A stretch of DNA of 64,000 nucleotides from assembly GCA_040754815.1 (NCBI GenBank), contig JBFMBX010000002.1:248001-312000 (forward strand), read 5' to 3'. Shown one piece after another: positions 14,569 to 23,778 of the stretch; the stretch's first letter is position 1, and each line of letters starts with the position of its first letter. A model generated the notes under the pieces. The model saw only the letters and a program-made list of their open reading frames with translations. It searched no databases and was not told the origin of the DNA. Position numbers and translations under genes: made by a program. The stretch comes from Bellilinea sp040754815 (GTDB lineage Bacteria; Chloroflexota; Anaerolineae; Anaerolineales; Anaerolineaceae).

Positions 14569-15524
14569 CGCTGAAAAAGATTGGATACAAAGAACCAGAC
14601 GTTAGCCGGTCTTTCGGCCAACCGGCGCATGAAGTAGGGATACCAGTGCGTTCCAAAAGGAACATAAACACGAACCGGATAACCCTGTTTGGCAAGGGTT
14701 AACTGCAAATCACGCCGAATTCCGTAAAGCATCTGAAATTCCAAACGCTCAACCGGCAGATTGATTTTCTTTGCCCGCTCAATGGCGTATTGAATGCGTT
14801 TTTCATCGTGGGTGGCAATCGCCGCCAGGGGTGGAAATCGCCCGCTTGCCGTAGCCGATGAATACTCCGCAATAAGAGATCTTTCCAGCAGGAAATCCGT
14901 CAGGCGGTCAAAGGCCGCATCAACATCCCGCTTTTTGGGATACGCCAGATGAGGGGGTTCCTGGTAAGCCCCTTTGACCAGCCGGATTTTTATGCCCTGT
15001 TCAATCAGACGACGGGTATCCTCAACACTGCGATACAAATAAGATTGAATTACCGTACCCACGTTATCCAAACCGGAGGCGTGCAAATCGGTGACAATTT
15101 GCAGAGTAGCATCCGTCAGGGAAGAGTCCTCCATATCTACACGAATATAATTACTGCTTTGCCGGGCTTTTTCCACAATTTGGCGCAAATGCGTCACTGC
15201 CAGCTGCGGGTCTATCACCAGCCCCAATTGACTCAATTTGACCGATACATTTGCCGTCACGCCGCCGCGCTCAATTTCATCCAGCAAATCCAGAATTCCC
15301 TGCGTAGCCTGTCGGGCATCCTGAGGGGTCAGCGTGTGTTCTCCCAACTGGTCCAGCGTGGCCAGCAAACCTTGCTGATTGAGAACCCTGACGGCTTGAA
15401 TGGCCTGCTTAACCGTTTCGCCGGCGATGAAGCGCGAGGCAACTCTCCATGCCAGCCCCCATCGGGTAATCCAGCGCTGCGCCCAATAGGCTTTAGAAAG
15501 GGCAATAAACAACGAACGCAGCAT
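14565..15524 (-). CDS. Proline dehydrogenase
   Basis: 319 residues, the size of monofunctional bacterial ProDH. Conserved pieces are VSVKLSQLG (strand 1 of the FAD barrel), IRVDMEDSS, VIQSYLYRS, IRLVKGAYQEP, AIATHDEK, FQMLYGIR and VRVYVPFGTHWYPYFMRRLAER. It oxidises proline to pyrroline-5-carboxylate, passing electrons to quinones. It is the first gene of the leftward operon, with a candidate TAGAAT -10 box in the divergent 94-bp gap. No P5C dehydrogenase gene is in the window. Confidence 0.95.
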   Translation of the reverse strand: MLRSLFIALSKAYWAQRWITRWGLAWRVASRFIAGETVKQAIQAVRVLNQQGLLATLDQLGEHTLTPQDARQATQGILDLLDEIERGGVTANVSVKLSQLGLVIDPQLAVTHLRQIVEKARQSSNYIRVDMEDSSLTDATLQIVTDLHASGLDNVGTVIQSYLYRSVEDTRRLIEQGIKIRLVKGAYQEPPHLAYPKKRDVDAAFDRLTDFLLERSLIAEYSSATASGRFPPLAAIATHDEKRIQYAIERAKKINLPVERLEFQMLYGIRRDLQLTLAKQGYPVRVYVPFGTHWYPYFMRRLAERPANVWFFVSNLFQR

Positions 15525-15618
15525 ATTTGTTTTGTTTCCTTCCGGCTAAGATTTCTGTTTGATTCTATCATACTGAAAAATCGTTTGTGTTATAAAATGA
15601 ATATCAGGCAGAATCGCT

Positions 15619-16980
15619 ATGCGTGCATTATTTCGCTCTCGTTATCGCGCAATCCTCCTTTACCTTACCATTGCCGGCGTATTGGCCGTCTGGTACATCA
15701 GCCGGGTACCGGGTGGTTTTCTGGCAGGCTTTGGGCAACTCTTTCTCACCACCCTCATCTGCGTGCTGGGTTTGTTTTTCTGGCTATTTTTCTTTTCACA
15801 GTTTGTCCTTCCCGTCCGCAAGCTGGATGACCGCTGGCGGATTTACCAGAGGCTGCTGCTCTATATTCAAGGCGGCCACGGCCCGGCAATCTTCATTGAA
15901 AACGGCAAGATCCGCCAGCGCAAAGGCGAAATCAAGCGAGAAGGCCCCGGTGTGGTAATTCTGGATAGCGCCAGTGCCGCCGTGTTGAGAAAAGACGATA
16001 CTTTCAACCGTGCGATTGGACCGGGTATCACCTTTACGGAGAAAAAAGAGTATCTGGAAGGTGACAAAGCGGTGGTGGATTTGAGAATCCAAAAGGGCAG
16101 AATCGGCCCATTCTTATCTTCTGATGCCAGCAAAGGAATTAGCGAGGATGAACCTGCCCGGCTGGAAATTCAACAACGCCAGCGCATGGAAACCCGCGCG
16201 CTGACGCGCGACAACATCGAACTTGTCCCCAAAATTTTCGTCTATTTCAAAATTGATGCTCAACCCGGTGAAGGCGGCAGTCAGTACGGCTACCGCCCTT
16301 CTTCGGTGGAAAAGGCCATCTTGCGCCGAAATGTGGATGCCAACCTGCCGGAAGACAGCCCCGACCGTTTGAACGATTGGCGCTGGCTGCCGCCCCGTCT
16401 GGCTGCAGATGTGTGGAAAGAAACACTCTCTCGTTTCAAGCTGGATGAACTCTTTCACAGCCGCACCAACCAGCCATCAGCCCTGGAAACTGTCCGAACC
16501 ATCATCGAGAAACGGCTGACTCAGCCGGAGGTGGATGAACTGGATGCCTTCGGTAAACCCACCGGCCAACAGGTACCCTCCCTGGAATATCAGATGCTGC
16601 AGGATCGAGGAATCCGGGTGTTGAGGGTGGAAATCCGTGATATCGAAATGCCGGAAGAAGTAGAGAAGGACCTGATCAAACACTGGCAGACTTCCTGGCT
16701 TGCTCAGGCAAAAAGAGAAAAAGAGATGATCGAAACCCACCGCCAGTACCTGATTCAGCAAAGTCAGGAACAGGCAACCCAATCCTTTTTCACCGAAACG
16801 GCGACCCCTCTGGCAGATGCCTGTAATCCCGGTAATTCTCTTACGGTCAGGAAGGGATTCCACATGCTGATGCGTTCGATCCGCTCGCATATCGAACGCC
16901 ATCCCGAGTGGCAAAACAAATTGACTCACGAAATTGATCAGCTCAACCAGATCATTGAATGGTCCATCCCCGAAGATTGA
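15619..16980 (+). CDS. SPFH/band-7-like membrane protein A
   Basis: 453 residues with two N-terminal TM helices (IAGVLAVWYI, FLTTLICVLGLFFWLFFFSQFVL), then a band-7-like region: IENGKIRQRKGEIKREGPGVVILDSASAAVLRK, VVDLRIQKG, RALTRDNIELVPKIFVYFKID. Further on is EYQMLQDRGIRVLRVEIRDIEMPEEVEKDLI, the helical stretch that ends many SPFH domains. It is probably a cytoplasmic-side membrane scaffold. It is followed 2 bp later by a related protein, suggesting a hetero-oligomer. The 94-bp divergent spacer holds a TATAAA box about 25 nt before the ATG. Confidence 0.7.
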   Translation: MRALFRSRYRAILLYLTIAGVLAVWYISRVPGGFLAGFGQLFLTTLICVLGLFFWLFFFSQFVLPVRKLDDRWRIYQRLLLYIQGGHGPAIFIENGKIRQRKGEIKREGPGVVILDSASAAVLRKDDTFNRAIGPGITFTEKKEYLEGDKAVVDLRIQKGRIGPFLSSDASKGISEDEPARLEIQQRQRMETRALTRDNIELVPKIFVYFKIDAQPGEGGSQYGYRPSSVEKAILRRNVDANLPEDSPDRLNDWRWLPPRLAADVWKETLSRFKLDELFHSRTNQPSALETVRTIIEKRLTQPEVDELDAFGKPTGQQVPSLEYQMLQDRGIRVLRVEIRDIEMPEEVEKDLIKHWQTSWLAQAKREKEMIETHRQYLIQQSQEQATQSFFTETATPLADACNPGNSLTVRKGFHMLMRSIRSHIERHPEWQNKLTHEIDQLNQIIEWSIPED

Positions 16981-16982
16981 CG

Positions 16983-18515
16983 ATGACAACACCCTCTCCA
17001 TCCCCTATTGATTCATCACTGGAGAAACTTCAGCATTGGCTGGAAGGATTGATCAGCGAAATGCTGTGGCTGGATCATGCCAGGGCTCGCTTCCGCAGTA
17101 TCCTCTTTGGAGGCTTGCTTTTATTCATTATTTTTCTTTACACCGCCTTCCGCCATCCCATTGGTCAGCTGGGAACAGCCCTGCTTGGTTTGATTGTTCC
17201 GGCAGTTTTACCCGGTGATGTGACCCCGATTCAATTCCTTCTCTCTGCATTGGGCAACACTTTTTTTTCTCTGGATGTGCTGTTGATGTCGGCCGCGCTG
17301 ATTATTCCCTTCCTTCTGGCGCTGGAATTTGCCGCCCTTTATCAAGCGGATATTTATGAAATTGCTAAAATTTCTACCTGCCGTTCTTTCATCTCTCAAT
17401 CAGCCTTTGCCGTTCCAAAGTATCAAACTCTGGAAATCAAAGAAGAAAAATTAAGCCCGGAACAGCGCAAATCGCCCTTCATTCAAATTGGCGGCCCCGG
17501 CATTGTCAAGCCCAACCCCGAATTTGCCGTAGTCTTTGAGCGGCTGGACGGCAACCCGCATTTTATCCGCGCGGGAATGAGTAAAAAACAACGCACTTTG
17601 CAGGGTTTCGAGCGTTTACGCCGCATCATTGACGTGCGCGATCACACCTTTCACTACGAAAAAATCGTCGGACGCACAAAAGACGGCATCAAAATCGAGA
17701 TTCAAGATGTGAATCTGCTGTTCAGCATCTGGCGGCTTACTGGAAACGCCTCGTTGAATAACCCCTATCCCGCTCATGTGCGCGATCTCTACTGGCTGAC
17801 CTATCAGCAAACCGGTGAACACTGGACAAACGCCATGACCGAACTGGTGGAAGAATATATGTTGCGTTTCATCCAGAGTCACACCATTGGCGAAATTCTT
17901 TCGGCAGTCGGCGAGCCGGAAATCCGCCGTCAGGTTGAATTAGAAAACACCATTTACCGGATTGCCTGGCAGCAGCCCCTTCGCCGCCCCCTGGGCTTTA
18001 TTTACTTGCCTCAAATGCCCCAGCCGCTTCCCCCGCCCGTCTTTGTCCCCCGTCCTCAGTTATCCAACTTTTTCAAAGGATTTACAGAGGAATTTCCACT
18101 GGCTGCTCGTCAGCGAGGGTTGCGGCTGGAATGGATTAATGTTGGCACATGGCACACCGTCCATCCCATCCTGCTCGATCAACACATCGAGGCATGGCGG
18201 TTATCCAGTGAAAATCTCGCCCGTTCCAGCCCGCGCGTGATGGAAGAAATCCGCAATCAGGCCCGCTGGCAAACAGCTCAGCGAATCATTCAGGATGAAA
18301 TTCTGCTTGCCATTGCCCAACTGAGCCGTGAAGGCTACCAGCCGGATCAGATTTTTTATAAAATCCTGCATTACTTCGAGGGTCAGTTGAGTAAAATCAT
18401 TGCCGACCTGACGGAAAAAGGCCAGCCTTTGCCTTCAAAACTGGTCTCCGCCCGAACGTGCATTCATACAACTTTGGAGAATTACCTTGCTAACAGCGGG
18501 GCAACCTTCTTGTAA
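16983..18515 (+). CDS. SPFH/band-7-like membrane protein B
   Basis: 510 residues from ATG 16983. There are three or so TM helices before residue 125, then a region parallel to protein A: FIQIGGPGIVKPNPEFAVVFERLDG, IDVRDHTFHYEKIVGRTKDGIKIEIQDVNLLFSIW, MLRFIQSHTIGEILSAV, and RQRGLRLEWINVGTWH. A Pro-rich insert (PQMPQPLPPPVFVPRP) precedes the last part. It is clearly partnered with the preceding gene. Function unknown; a membrane-domain organiser is the best guess from the fold. Confidence 0.68.
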   Translation: MTTPSPSPIDSSLEKLQHWLEGLISEMLWLDHARARFRSILFGGLLLFIIFLYTAFRHPIGQLGTALLGLIVPAVLPGDVTPIQFLLSALGNTFFSLDVLLMSAALIIPFLLALEFAALYQADIYEIAKISTCRSFISQSAFAVPKYQTLEIKEEKLSPEQRKSPFIQIGGPGIVKPNPEFAVVFERLDGNPHFIRAGMSKKQRTLQGFERLRRIIDVRDHTFHYEKIVGRTKDGIKIEIQDVNLLFSIWRLTGNASLNNPYPAHVRDLYWLTYQQTGEHWTNAMTELVEEYMLRFIQSHTIGEILSAVGEPEIRRQVELENTIYRIAWQQPLRRPLGFIYLPQMPQPLPPPVFVPRPQLSNFFKGFTEEFPLAARQRGLRLEWINVGTWHTVHPILLDQHIEAWRLSSENLARSSPRVMEEIRNQARWQTAQRIIQDEILLAIAQLSREGYQPDQIFYKILHYFEGQLSKIIADLTEKGQPLPSKLVSARTCIHTTLENYLANSGATFL

Positions 18516-18593
18516 ACAGGATTTATTCCTCTGGTAAAATAGTACAGCCACGGTTCTCTCAACAGGCGAAAATTTTGAAGGGAGTGAGACAAT

Positions 18594-19529
18594 TTGCCTC
18601 CGGAAAAGCGGGTAATCGTCATTGGCGCTGCAAGTCTGGATGTCATGGGCCAGCCTATTGGCGTACCGGAACCGGCCACCTCCAATCCTGCTCATGTGCG
18701 AACATCATTCGGCGGTGTTGCCCGTAATGTGGCCGAAAATCTTGCCCGCCTGGGTCAAACCGTTTCCCTCATTTCTGCAGTGGGCAAAGATGATCTTGGC
18801 GCTCAATTGTTACATCACACCGCTTCAGCCGGTGTGGATGTCAGCCGCTGTTTGCAGATAAGCGATGTGGGAACAGCCGCTTATATTGCCATCCTCGATG
18901 AAAAAGGCAATCTTTACTACGGTCTGGATGATATGACCATCCTGCGTCATATTTCCTCTTCTTACCTTCGTTCACTGGCGGATTTATTTGCCGAATCGGC
19001 ACTGATTTTTGTGGATGCCAACCTTTCGCCCGCAACCCTGAGAACCGTTTTTTCACTGGCCAACCGCTACAAAATACCCGTCTGTGCCGATGCCACATCC
19101 ACCATACTGGCAAAGCGGATTCAAAATTACATTCCCCGCCTCTTCCTTTTGAATGCCAACCGCAGTGAGGCTTCTGCCCTGCTCGGCAGCGGCTTTGAAG
19201 TGAACGATGCCGCCAGCGCGCTTTCGGCCGCGCGCCAGTTTATCCGCATGGGAGTGGAGATTGCCGTCATTCCGATTGCCGAAGGGGGGGTTTGTTACGC
19301 CACATCCGAGACTTCCGGACACATCCCCGCCGTTTTGACCCGCATTGTGGATAGCATTGGCGCGGGAGATGCACTCACCGCAACGACCATTTTTGGAATT
19401 CTGAACGACATGGATATTGACGAAGCCATCCGGTTAGGTGTAACCGCTGCATCCCTGACTCTCACCCACCCCGGTGCTGTCGTACCGAATCTCTCCCTTG
19501 AATTGTTATACGAGCGTTTAATGATCTGA
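18594..19529 (+). CDS. psuK: PfkB-family kinase, probable pseudouridine kinase
   Basis: 311 residues from TTG 18594 with GGGAGTGAG upstream; no nearby ATG fits. PfkB signatures are clear: N-terminal VIVIGAASLDVMG, SFGGVARNVAENLARLG, VSLISAVGKDDLGAQLL, and C-terminal DSIGAGDALTA with the catalytic Asp. The next gene, 1 bp away, is psuG, so the substrate is most likely pseudouridine, phosphorylated at the 5' position. Family certainty is high and the substrate comes from context. Confidence 0.9.
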   Translation: MPPEKRVIVIGAASLDVMGQPIGVPEPATSNPAHVRTSFGGVARNVAENLARLGQTVSLISAVGKDDLGAQLLHHTASAGVDVSRCLQISDVGTAAYIAILDEKGNLYYGLDDMTILRHISSSYLRSLADLFAESALIFVDANLSPATLRTVFSLANRYKIPVCADATSTILAKRIQNYIPRLFLLNANRSEASALLGSGFEVNDAASALSAARQFIRMGVEIAVIPIAEGGVCYATSETSGHIPAVLTRIVDSIGAGDALTATTIFGILNDMDIDEAIRLGVTAASLTLTHPGAVVPNLSLELLYERLMI

Positions 19530-19530
19530 T

Positions 19531-20463
19531 ATGACCATCAACCCATTTTTAGAAATTTCCAACCCCGTGCGGAGGGCTCTCTTTTCCGGTAAAGGGGTGG
19601 TTGCCCTTGAATCCGCTGTAATTACCCACGGGCTGCCTTATCCCCAAAATCTACAACTGGCCGTTGAAATGGAGCAAACCATTCGGCAGAAAAGAGCCGA
19701 ACCGGCCACCATTGCTGTAATGGATGGCAAAATTCGGGTTGGCCTGACCGGTGAAGAAATCGAGCACCTTGCTCAAATGAAACAAACCCGCAAAATCAGC
19801 CGCCGTGATTTTGGCATTGCTCTCTCACAGCGCGAATCGGGCGGCACAACGGTTGCAGGCACGCTCTTTGCCGCTCATCAGGCCGGGATTCGCGTCTTTG
19901 CTACCGGCGGCATCGGCGGTGTGCACCGCGGCGCGCCTTTCGATGTTTCCGCCGACCTCCACGAGTTGAGCCGCACCCCGCTGGTAGTCGTCTGTGCCGG
20001 AGCCAAAGCCATTCTGGATCTTCCCGCCACGCTTGAAGTACTGGAAACACAAGGGGTGCCGGTCATTGGCTTTCAAACCGATGAGTTCCCTGCCTTTTAT
20101 TCTCGTGAATCCGGCCTCAAAGTCAATCTTACCTGTCACAGCGCCCGGGAAATTGCTCAACTTGCACTGACCCAGTGGCAGGCAGGTATCCATTCCGCCG
20201 TTCTGGTTGCCAATCCCCCGCCTGCCGAACATGCCCTACCTGTAAAGGAAATCGAGGGCATCATCCAGCAAGCCGTTCAAGAGGCTGAGAAGGCTGGCAT
20301 TCACGGCGCTGCCGTGACCCCCTATCTGCTCGAAAAAGTTAATCAAATGACGGGCGGCGCCAGTCTGCGGGCTAATCTGGCCCTGTTACTCAACAATGCC
20401 CGCCTGGCAGCGGATATCTCCATTGCCATCGCCGAGCAAACGGTGGACTCCCAGCACTTGTAA
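19531..20463 (+). CDS. psuG: Pseudouridine-5'-phosphate glycosidase
   Basis: 310 residues, typical length. Motifs are VALESAVITHGLPYPQN, IAVMDGKIRVGLT, ESGGTTVAGTLFAAHQAGIRVFATGGIGGVHRG, VVVCAGAKAILDLPATLEVLET and IGFQTDEFPAFY. It splits pseudouridine 5'-phosphate into uracil and ribose 5-phosphate, completing the pathway begun by psuK. It is coupled to psuK with a 1-bp gap and ends convergently 10 bp from the next gene. Confidence 0.97.
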   Translation: MTINPFLEISNPVRRALFSGKGVVALESAVITHGLPYPQNLQLAVEMEQTIRQKRAEPATIAVMDGKIRVGLTGEEIEHLAQMKQTRKISRRDFGIALSQRESGGTTVAGTLFAAHQAGIRVFATGGIGGVHRGAPFDVSADLHELSRTPLVVVCAGAKAILDLPATLEVLETQGVPVIGFQTDEFPAFYSRESGLKVNLTCHSAREIAQLALTQWQAGIHSAVLVANPPPAEHALPVKEIEGIIQQAVQEAEKAGIHGAAVTPYLLEKVNQMTGGASLRANLALLLNNARLAADISIAIAEQTVDSQHL

Positions 20464-20473
20464 TTTTCATCTA

Positions 20474-21505
20474 TCAGGGTCTTGGCGGGGTTAAAGTCGG
20501 CCAGCGTGTATCGGTGGGACGGGGTGTGCGGGTAATGGTGGGAGTGTAGGTTATCGTCGGTGTACGCGATGGCGTTGGCGTGAGCGTAATCGTCCGCGTT
20601 CGAGTAGGGGTCTGGGTCAGGGTAATCGTTCTGGTTCTGGTCGGCGTCAGCGTTAAAGTAATCGTCCGCGTAGATGTGGGAGCCGGTGTACCGCTGGCCG
20701 TCGGCGTAGGGAAAGGTGTCCGCGTAGGTGTAGCCGTAGCGGTGGGGGTAGGCGGTTCGCCCACCACCGTAAACCTGCCGGAGGAAACCCACTGTAAACC
20801 GACAAATATCTGCACCTCATAGTCACCGGGCAGCCATTCGCCCGCCGGTGGTTCGCATTCGGAATACCCGTAACCACCGGTACTGCCAGACCACGGTTCG
20901 CTCAAGAAACAGAGGATTTTATTATCCGCCAGGCGCACCCACAACACCGACCACTGGCCGCCGGGGGTCATCTTGTCGTAACTGAAAGTACCGTACAATT
21001 TACCTACCGGATTTTGAAACTCGGTCAGAGGGTCAACCGGTTGAAAATTATCATCAATTTCTTTTGAAATAACCACCGGGCTGAAAACCGATTCCGGGTT
21101 CGGAGTTATGGTGGTTTCGATTTGAGCCGCAATCACATCCGGCAACACCGGTGTGGGGGATTCCAGGGGAGTCTCGGTGATGGTGGGGGTCAGGGTGATT
21201 GTCGGCGTCAAAGAAATGGTGGGCGTCAGGGTAATGGTCGGTGTCAGTGTAATCGTGGGGGATGGAGGAAAGATCTGATATGCTACCGGTTCCGCATAGC
21301 GATTGACCGCAAAAGCAAAACCACCCAGCAGCATGGCCACAAAAATGAACCGCCAGCCTCGCGAAACCATCTCCCGCCGTTTGCGGAAGTATAACAACCG
21401 TTTCCCGGATTGAATGGTACGAACCCCGGTAACAATGCTCAATAAAACACCGAGCAGCAGGAGCAAGAAAGTGGTTTGTACGGCAGTGCGAATATCCAAA
21501 TCCAT
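20474..21505 (-). CDS. Membrane protein with two Thr-Pro repeat stalks
   Basis: 343 residues. Two TM helices (TTFLLLLLGVLLSIVTGV and FIFVAMLLGGFAFAV) are followed by a first TLTPTI repeat stalk. A globular beta-like domain comes next (GKLYGTFSYDKMTPGGQWSVLWVRLADNKILCF, GDYEVQIFVGLQWVSSGRFTVVG), then a second long TRTITLTPTP-type stalk to the C-terminus. AGGAACGC precedes ATG 21505. It is probably surface-exposed. The unknown central domain resembles a carbohydrate- or ligand-binding sandwich only in outline. Its gene is convergent with psuG. Confidence 0.75.
   Translation of the reverse strand: MDLDIRTAVQTTFLLLLLGVLLSIVTGVRTIQSGKRLLYFRKRREMVSRGWRFIFVAMLLGGFAFAVNRYAEPVAYQIFPPSPTITLTPTITLTPTISLTPTITLTPTITETPLESPTPVLPDVIAAQIETTITPNPESVFSPVVISKEIDDNFQPVDPLTEFQNPVGKLYGTFSYDKMTPGGQWSVLWVRLADNKILCFLSEPWSGSTGGYGYSECEPPAGEWLPGDYEVQIFVGLQWVSSGRFTVVGEPPTPTATATPTRTPFPTPTASGTPAPTSTRTITLTLTPTRTRTITLTQTPTRTRTITLTPTPSRTPTITYTPTITRTPRPTDTRWPTLTPPRP
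20530..20760. repeat. Degenerate tandem repeats coding Thr-Pro-Arg stalk
   Basis: Imperfect short units (GTAATCGT.., GGTGTAGG..) recur through this stretch and again at 21175-21260. They encode TPTRT/TLTPT repeats in the membrane protein. They are coding low-complexity sequence, not CRISPR or iterons. Confidence 0.75.
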
Positions 21506-21606
21506 TATGCGTTCCTGTTTGGCAAGCCACCATCGCCGATTATAGCATGATTAGCACAGTAAATCTGTCAATACCTTTCATTAATGAAAACCCGCCATGC
21601 TTTTCG

Positions 21607-21635
21607 TTGCGTACCTTTTTTAATTTGGGTAGAAT
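21607..21635 (+). promoter_or_regulatory. Promoter giving a leaderless kinase mRNA
   Basis: TTGCGT, a 17-bp spacer, TAGAAT, then 8 nt to the ATG at 21644. Transcription would begin at or within a base or two of the start codon. Confidence 0.6.
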
Positions 21636-21643
21636 CAAAGGTA

Positions 21644-23770
21644 ATGCCGCTCGCTCCCGGAACCATCCTCAATAATCGCTATCGGATTGTTTCCATCCTC
21701 GGTCAGGGAGGGATGGGGTCTGTTTATCAGGCAATGGACGAGAATTTGGGCATTTCTGTGGCTGTCAAGGAAAATCTATTTCTGACAGACGAGTATGCCC
21801 GCCAGTTTCAACGAGAGGCCAACATTCTCGCCAGCCTGCGTCATCCCAACCTGCCCCGCGTGGGGGATTATTTTACCATTCCCGGGCAGGGACAATACCT
21901 GATCATGGATTATATTGATGGTGAGGATTTGCGCCAGCGGATCGAAAGACTCGGCACGCTGCCGGAGGATGAAGTCATCCTGATCGGTATTGCCATTTGT
22001 GATGCCCTCCATTACCTGCACACGCGGACACCCCCCATTATTCATCGGGATATCAAACCCGGCAATATCAAAATTACGCCGGAGGGGCAAATTGCGCTGG
22101 TGGATTTTGGCCTCGCCAAGGTGATGAGCGGGAATCAACAGACCACCACCGGCGCCCGCGCCATGACACCCGGTTATTCGCCCCCCGAGCAGTACGGTAC
22201 CGCGCCAACCGATCCGCGCACCGATATTTACTCCCTTGGCGCAACGCTCTATGCCTGCTTGACCGGCACAATCCCGGAGGATGGCTTATCGCGTGCCACC
22301 GGCAAAGCCGAGTTGACCCCCGTCAGAGAATTTGCCCCAAAGACATCCCGTAAACTGGCAGCAGTTATCGAAAAAGCACTTGAAATTGACCCCCAGGACC
22401 GTTACCAGAGCGCACTGGAATTCAAGCAGGCGCTGATCAGCGCCAGTGAAATTGACCGCCCGCCGATCAGCCAGATTACCGTAACCCCGCCCCCGCTTGA
22501 AAGCATTTTTCCTTCCACAAAGGTGATTAATTCCGAGGAAGAATCTCAATCGGATGAGGTAATTGAACCCAGGGTAAAGCGCCGCACCTCAAAACCCGTC
22601 CAACGCCGGAAGAAAAATAATGCCTTGTTGCCTGTTTCATTGTTGCTGGCGGGTGTCTTGACGATATTCTTTATTATTGAACCGGGTGTGCCAATGACCC
22701 TGCGAGGCATGTTGTTTCCGGTTTTGCCTTCTCCAACCTTGTTTTTTCCGATTAAAAGCACCACCCAGCCGGTAGGATTTGTTCCCCCAACAGCCACCCC
22801 TGATCAAACTCCCACCCCCGATCCAACGGCAACGGCAACGCCAACGCCTCTTCCAACCGAAACACCCACCCCTACCATTACCCTCAGTCCGACCCCAACG
22901 CAATTCGCCGGCAGCGGTCAAATTGCCTTTGCTTCAAATCGTACCGGCCTGATGCAAATCTGGCTCATGAATGCCGATGGCACTCAACAGCGGCCGATTA
23001 CCAACATGCCGGATGGTGCCTGTCAGCCCACCTGGTCACCGGATGGTTTAAAGCTGGCTTTTATCTCCCCCTGCGCCGGCAGACGTGACCAGTACGAAAA
23101 CGCGAAAATTTATATTCTCGATCTCAATGCCAGTGCAGATCCGCTGCCACTGCCACTCCCCGCCAGCCCGGCATCTGATTACGACCCGGCCTGGTCGCCG
23201 GACGGTAATCGTATTGCTTTTACTTCCACCCGCGCAGGCAACCCGGATATCTACGTATATAACTTTTTAGATGGCAGCCTGAAACAACTGACCAGTGAAC
23301 GCTATGTGGAAAAACAGCCCGCCTGGTCACCTTCTGGAACGCAAATCGCTTACGTACGGGAATCGGTCTATGGGCAGATCTGGATCATGGCCGACAGCGG
23401 GCAATTCCAAACACGCTTTTCGCTCAGCGGGGAAGTCAACGACCTCTGGCCTCAATGGGTACCGGATGGTACCATCATTCTTTTCAGCCAGTTGAAATCC
23501 GATGGCATCCCCAATTTATTCGCTCTGCGCTACGAAGACCGTTTTACCACCCGTGCCGTCCGCATTCCACCGCGGGGTCAGCCCGATCCCGGCCCAATCG
23601 CTCAGCCGAGCATTTCACCGGACGGTAACTGGCTGGCTTTTGAGGGCTGGCCGGACGGACATAACCATGATATTTACCTGATGACCATCAACGGAGCAAA
23701 CCTTATCCGCCTGACCACCGATAAGGATTTTGACTTTGGCCCCGTGTGGCGTCCTCCCTTGAACCCCTGA
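21644..23770 (+). CDS. Ser/Thr protein kinase with C-terminal PD40 beta-propeller
   Basis: 708 residues from ATG 21644. The kinase domain (about 12-275) is complete: GQGGMGSVY loop, VAVK (Lys42), HRDIKPGNI catalytic loop, DFGLAK, and SPPEQYG. After a basic linker there is one TM helix (LLPVSLLLAGVLTIFFII), a Thr-Pro stalk, and a TolB-like propeller with repeats such as GQIAFASNRTGLMQIWLMNADG, WSPDGNRIAFTSTRAGNPDIYV and WSPSGTQIAYVRE. The kinase is cytoplasmic and the propeller outside, suggesting a receptor kinase. Targets are unknown. Confidence 0.93.
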   Translation: MPLAPGTILNNRYRIVSILGQGGMGSVYQAMDENLGISVAVKENLFLTDEYARQFQREANILASLRHPNLPRVGDYFTIPGQGQYLIMDYIDGEDLRQRIERLGTLPEDEVILIGIAICDALHYLHTRTPPIIHRDIKPGNIKITPEGQIALVDFGLAKVMSGNQQTTTGARAMTPGYSPPEQYGTAPTDPRTDIYSLGATLYACLTGTIPEDGLSRATGKAELTPVREFAPKTSRKLAAVIEKALEIDPQDRYQSALEFKQALISASEIDRPPISQITVTPPPLESIFPSTKVINSEEESQSDEVIEPRVKRRTSKPVQRRKKNNALLPVSLLLAGVLTIFFIIEPGVPMTLRGMLFPVLPSPTLFFPIKSTTQPVGFVPPTATPDQTPTPDPTATATPTPLPTETPTPTITLSPTPTQFAGSGQIAFASNRTGLMQIWLMNADGTQQRPITNMPDGACQPTWSPDGLKLAFISPCAGRRDQYENAKIYILDLNASADPLPLPLPASPASDYDPAWSPDGNRIAFTSTRAGNPDIYVYNFLDGSLKQLTSERYVEKQPAWSPSGTQIAYVRESVYGQIWIMADSGQFQTRFSLSGEVNDLWPQWVPDGTIILFSQLKSDGIPNLFALRYEDRFTTRAVRIPPRGQPDPGPIAQPSISPDGNWLAFEGWPDGHNHDIYLMTINGANLIRLTTDKDFDFGPVWRPPLNP

Positions 23771-23778
23771 AAGCAGAG

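Noticed and set aside
20530..20760. Short repeats resembling a CRISPR array
   Set aside because: The units are irregular, lie in frame, and encode a Thr-Pro stalk; no spacers or cas genes occur anywhere in the window.
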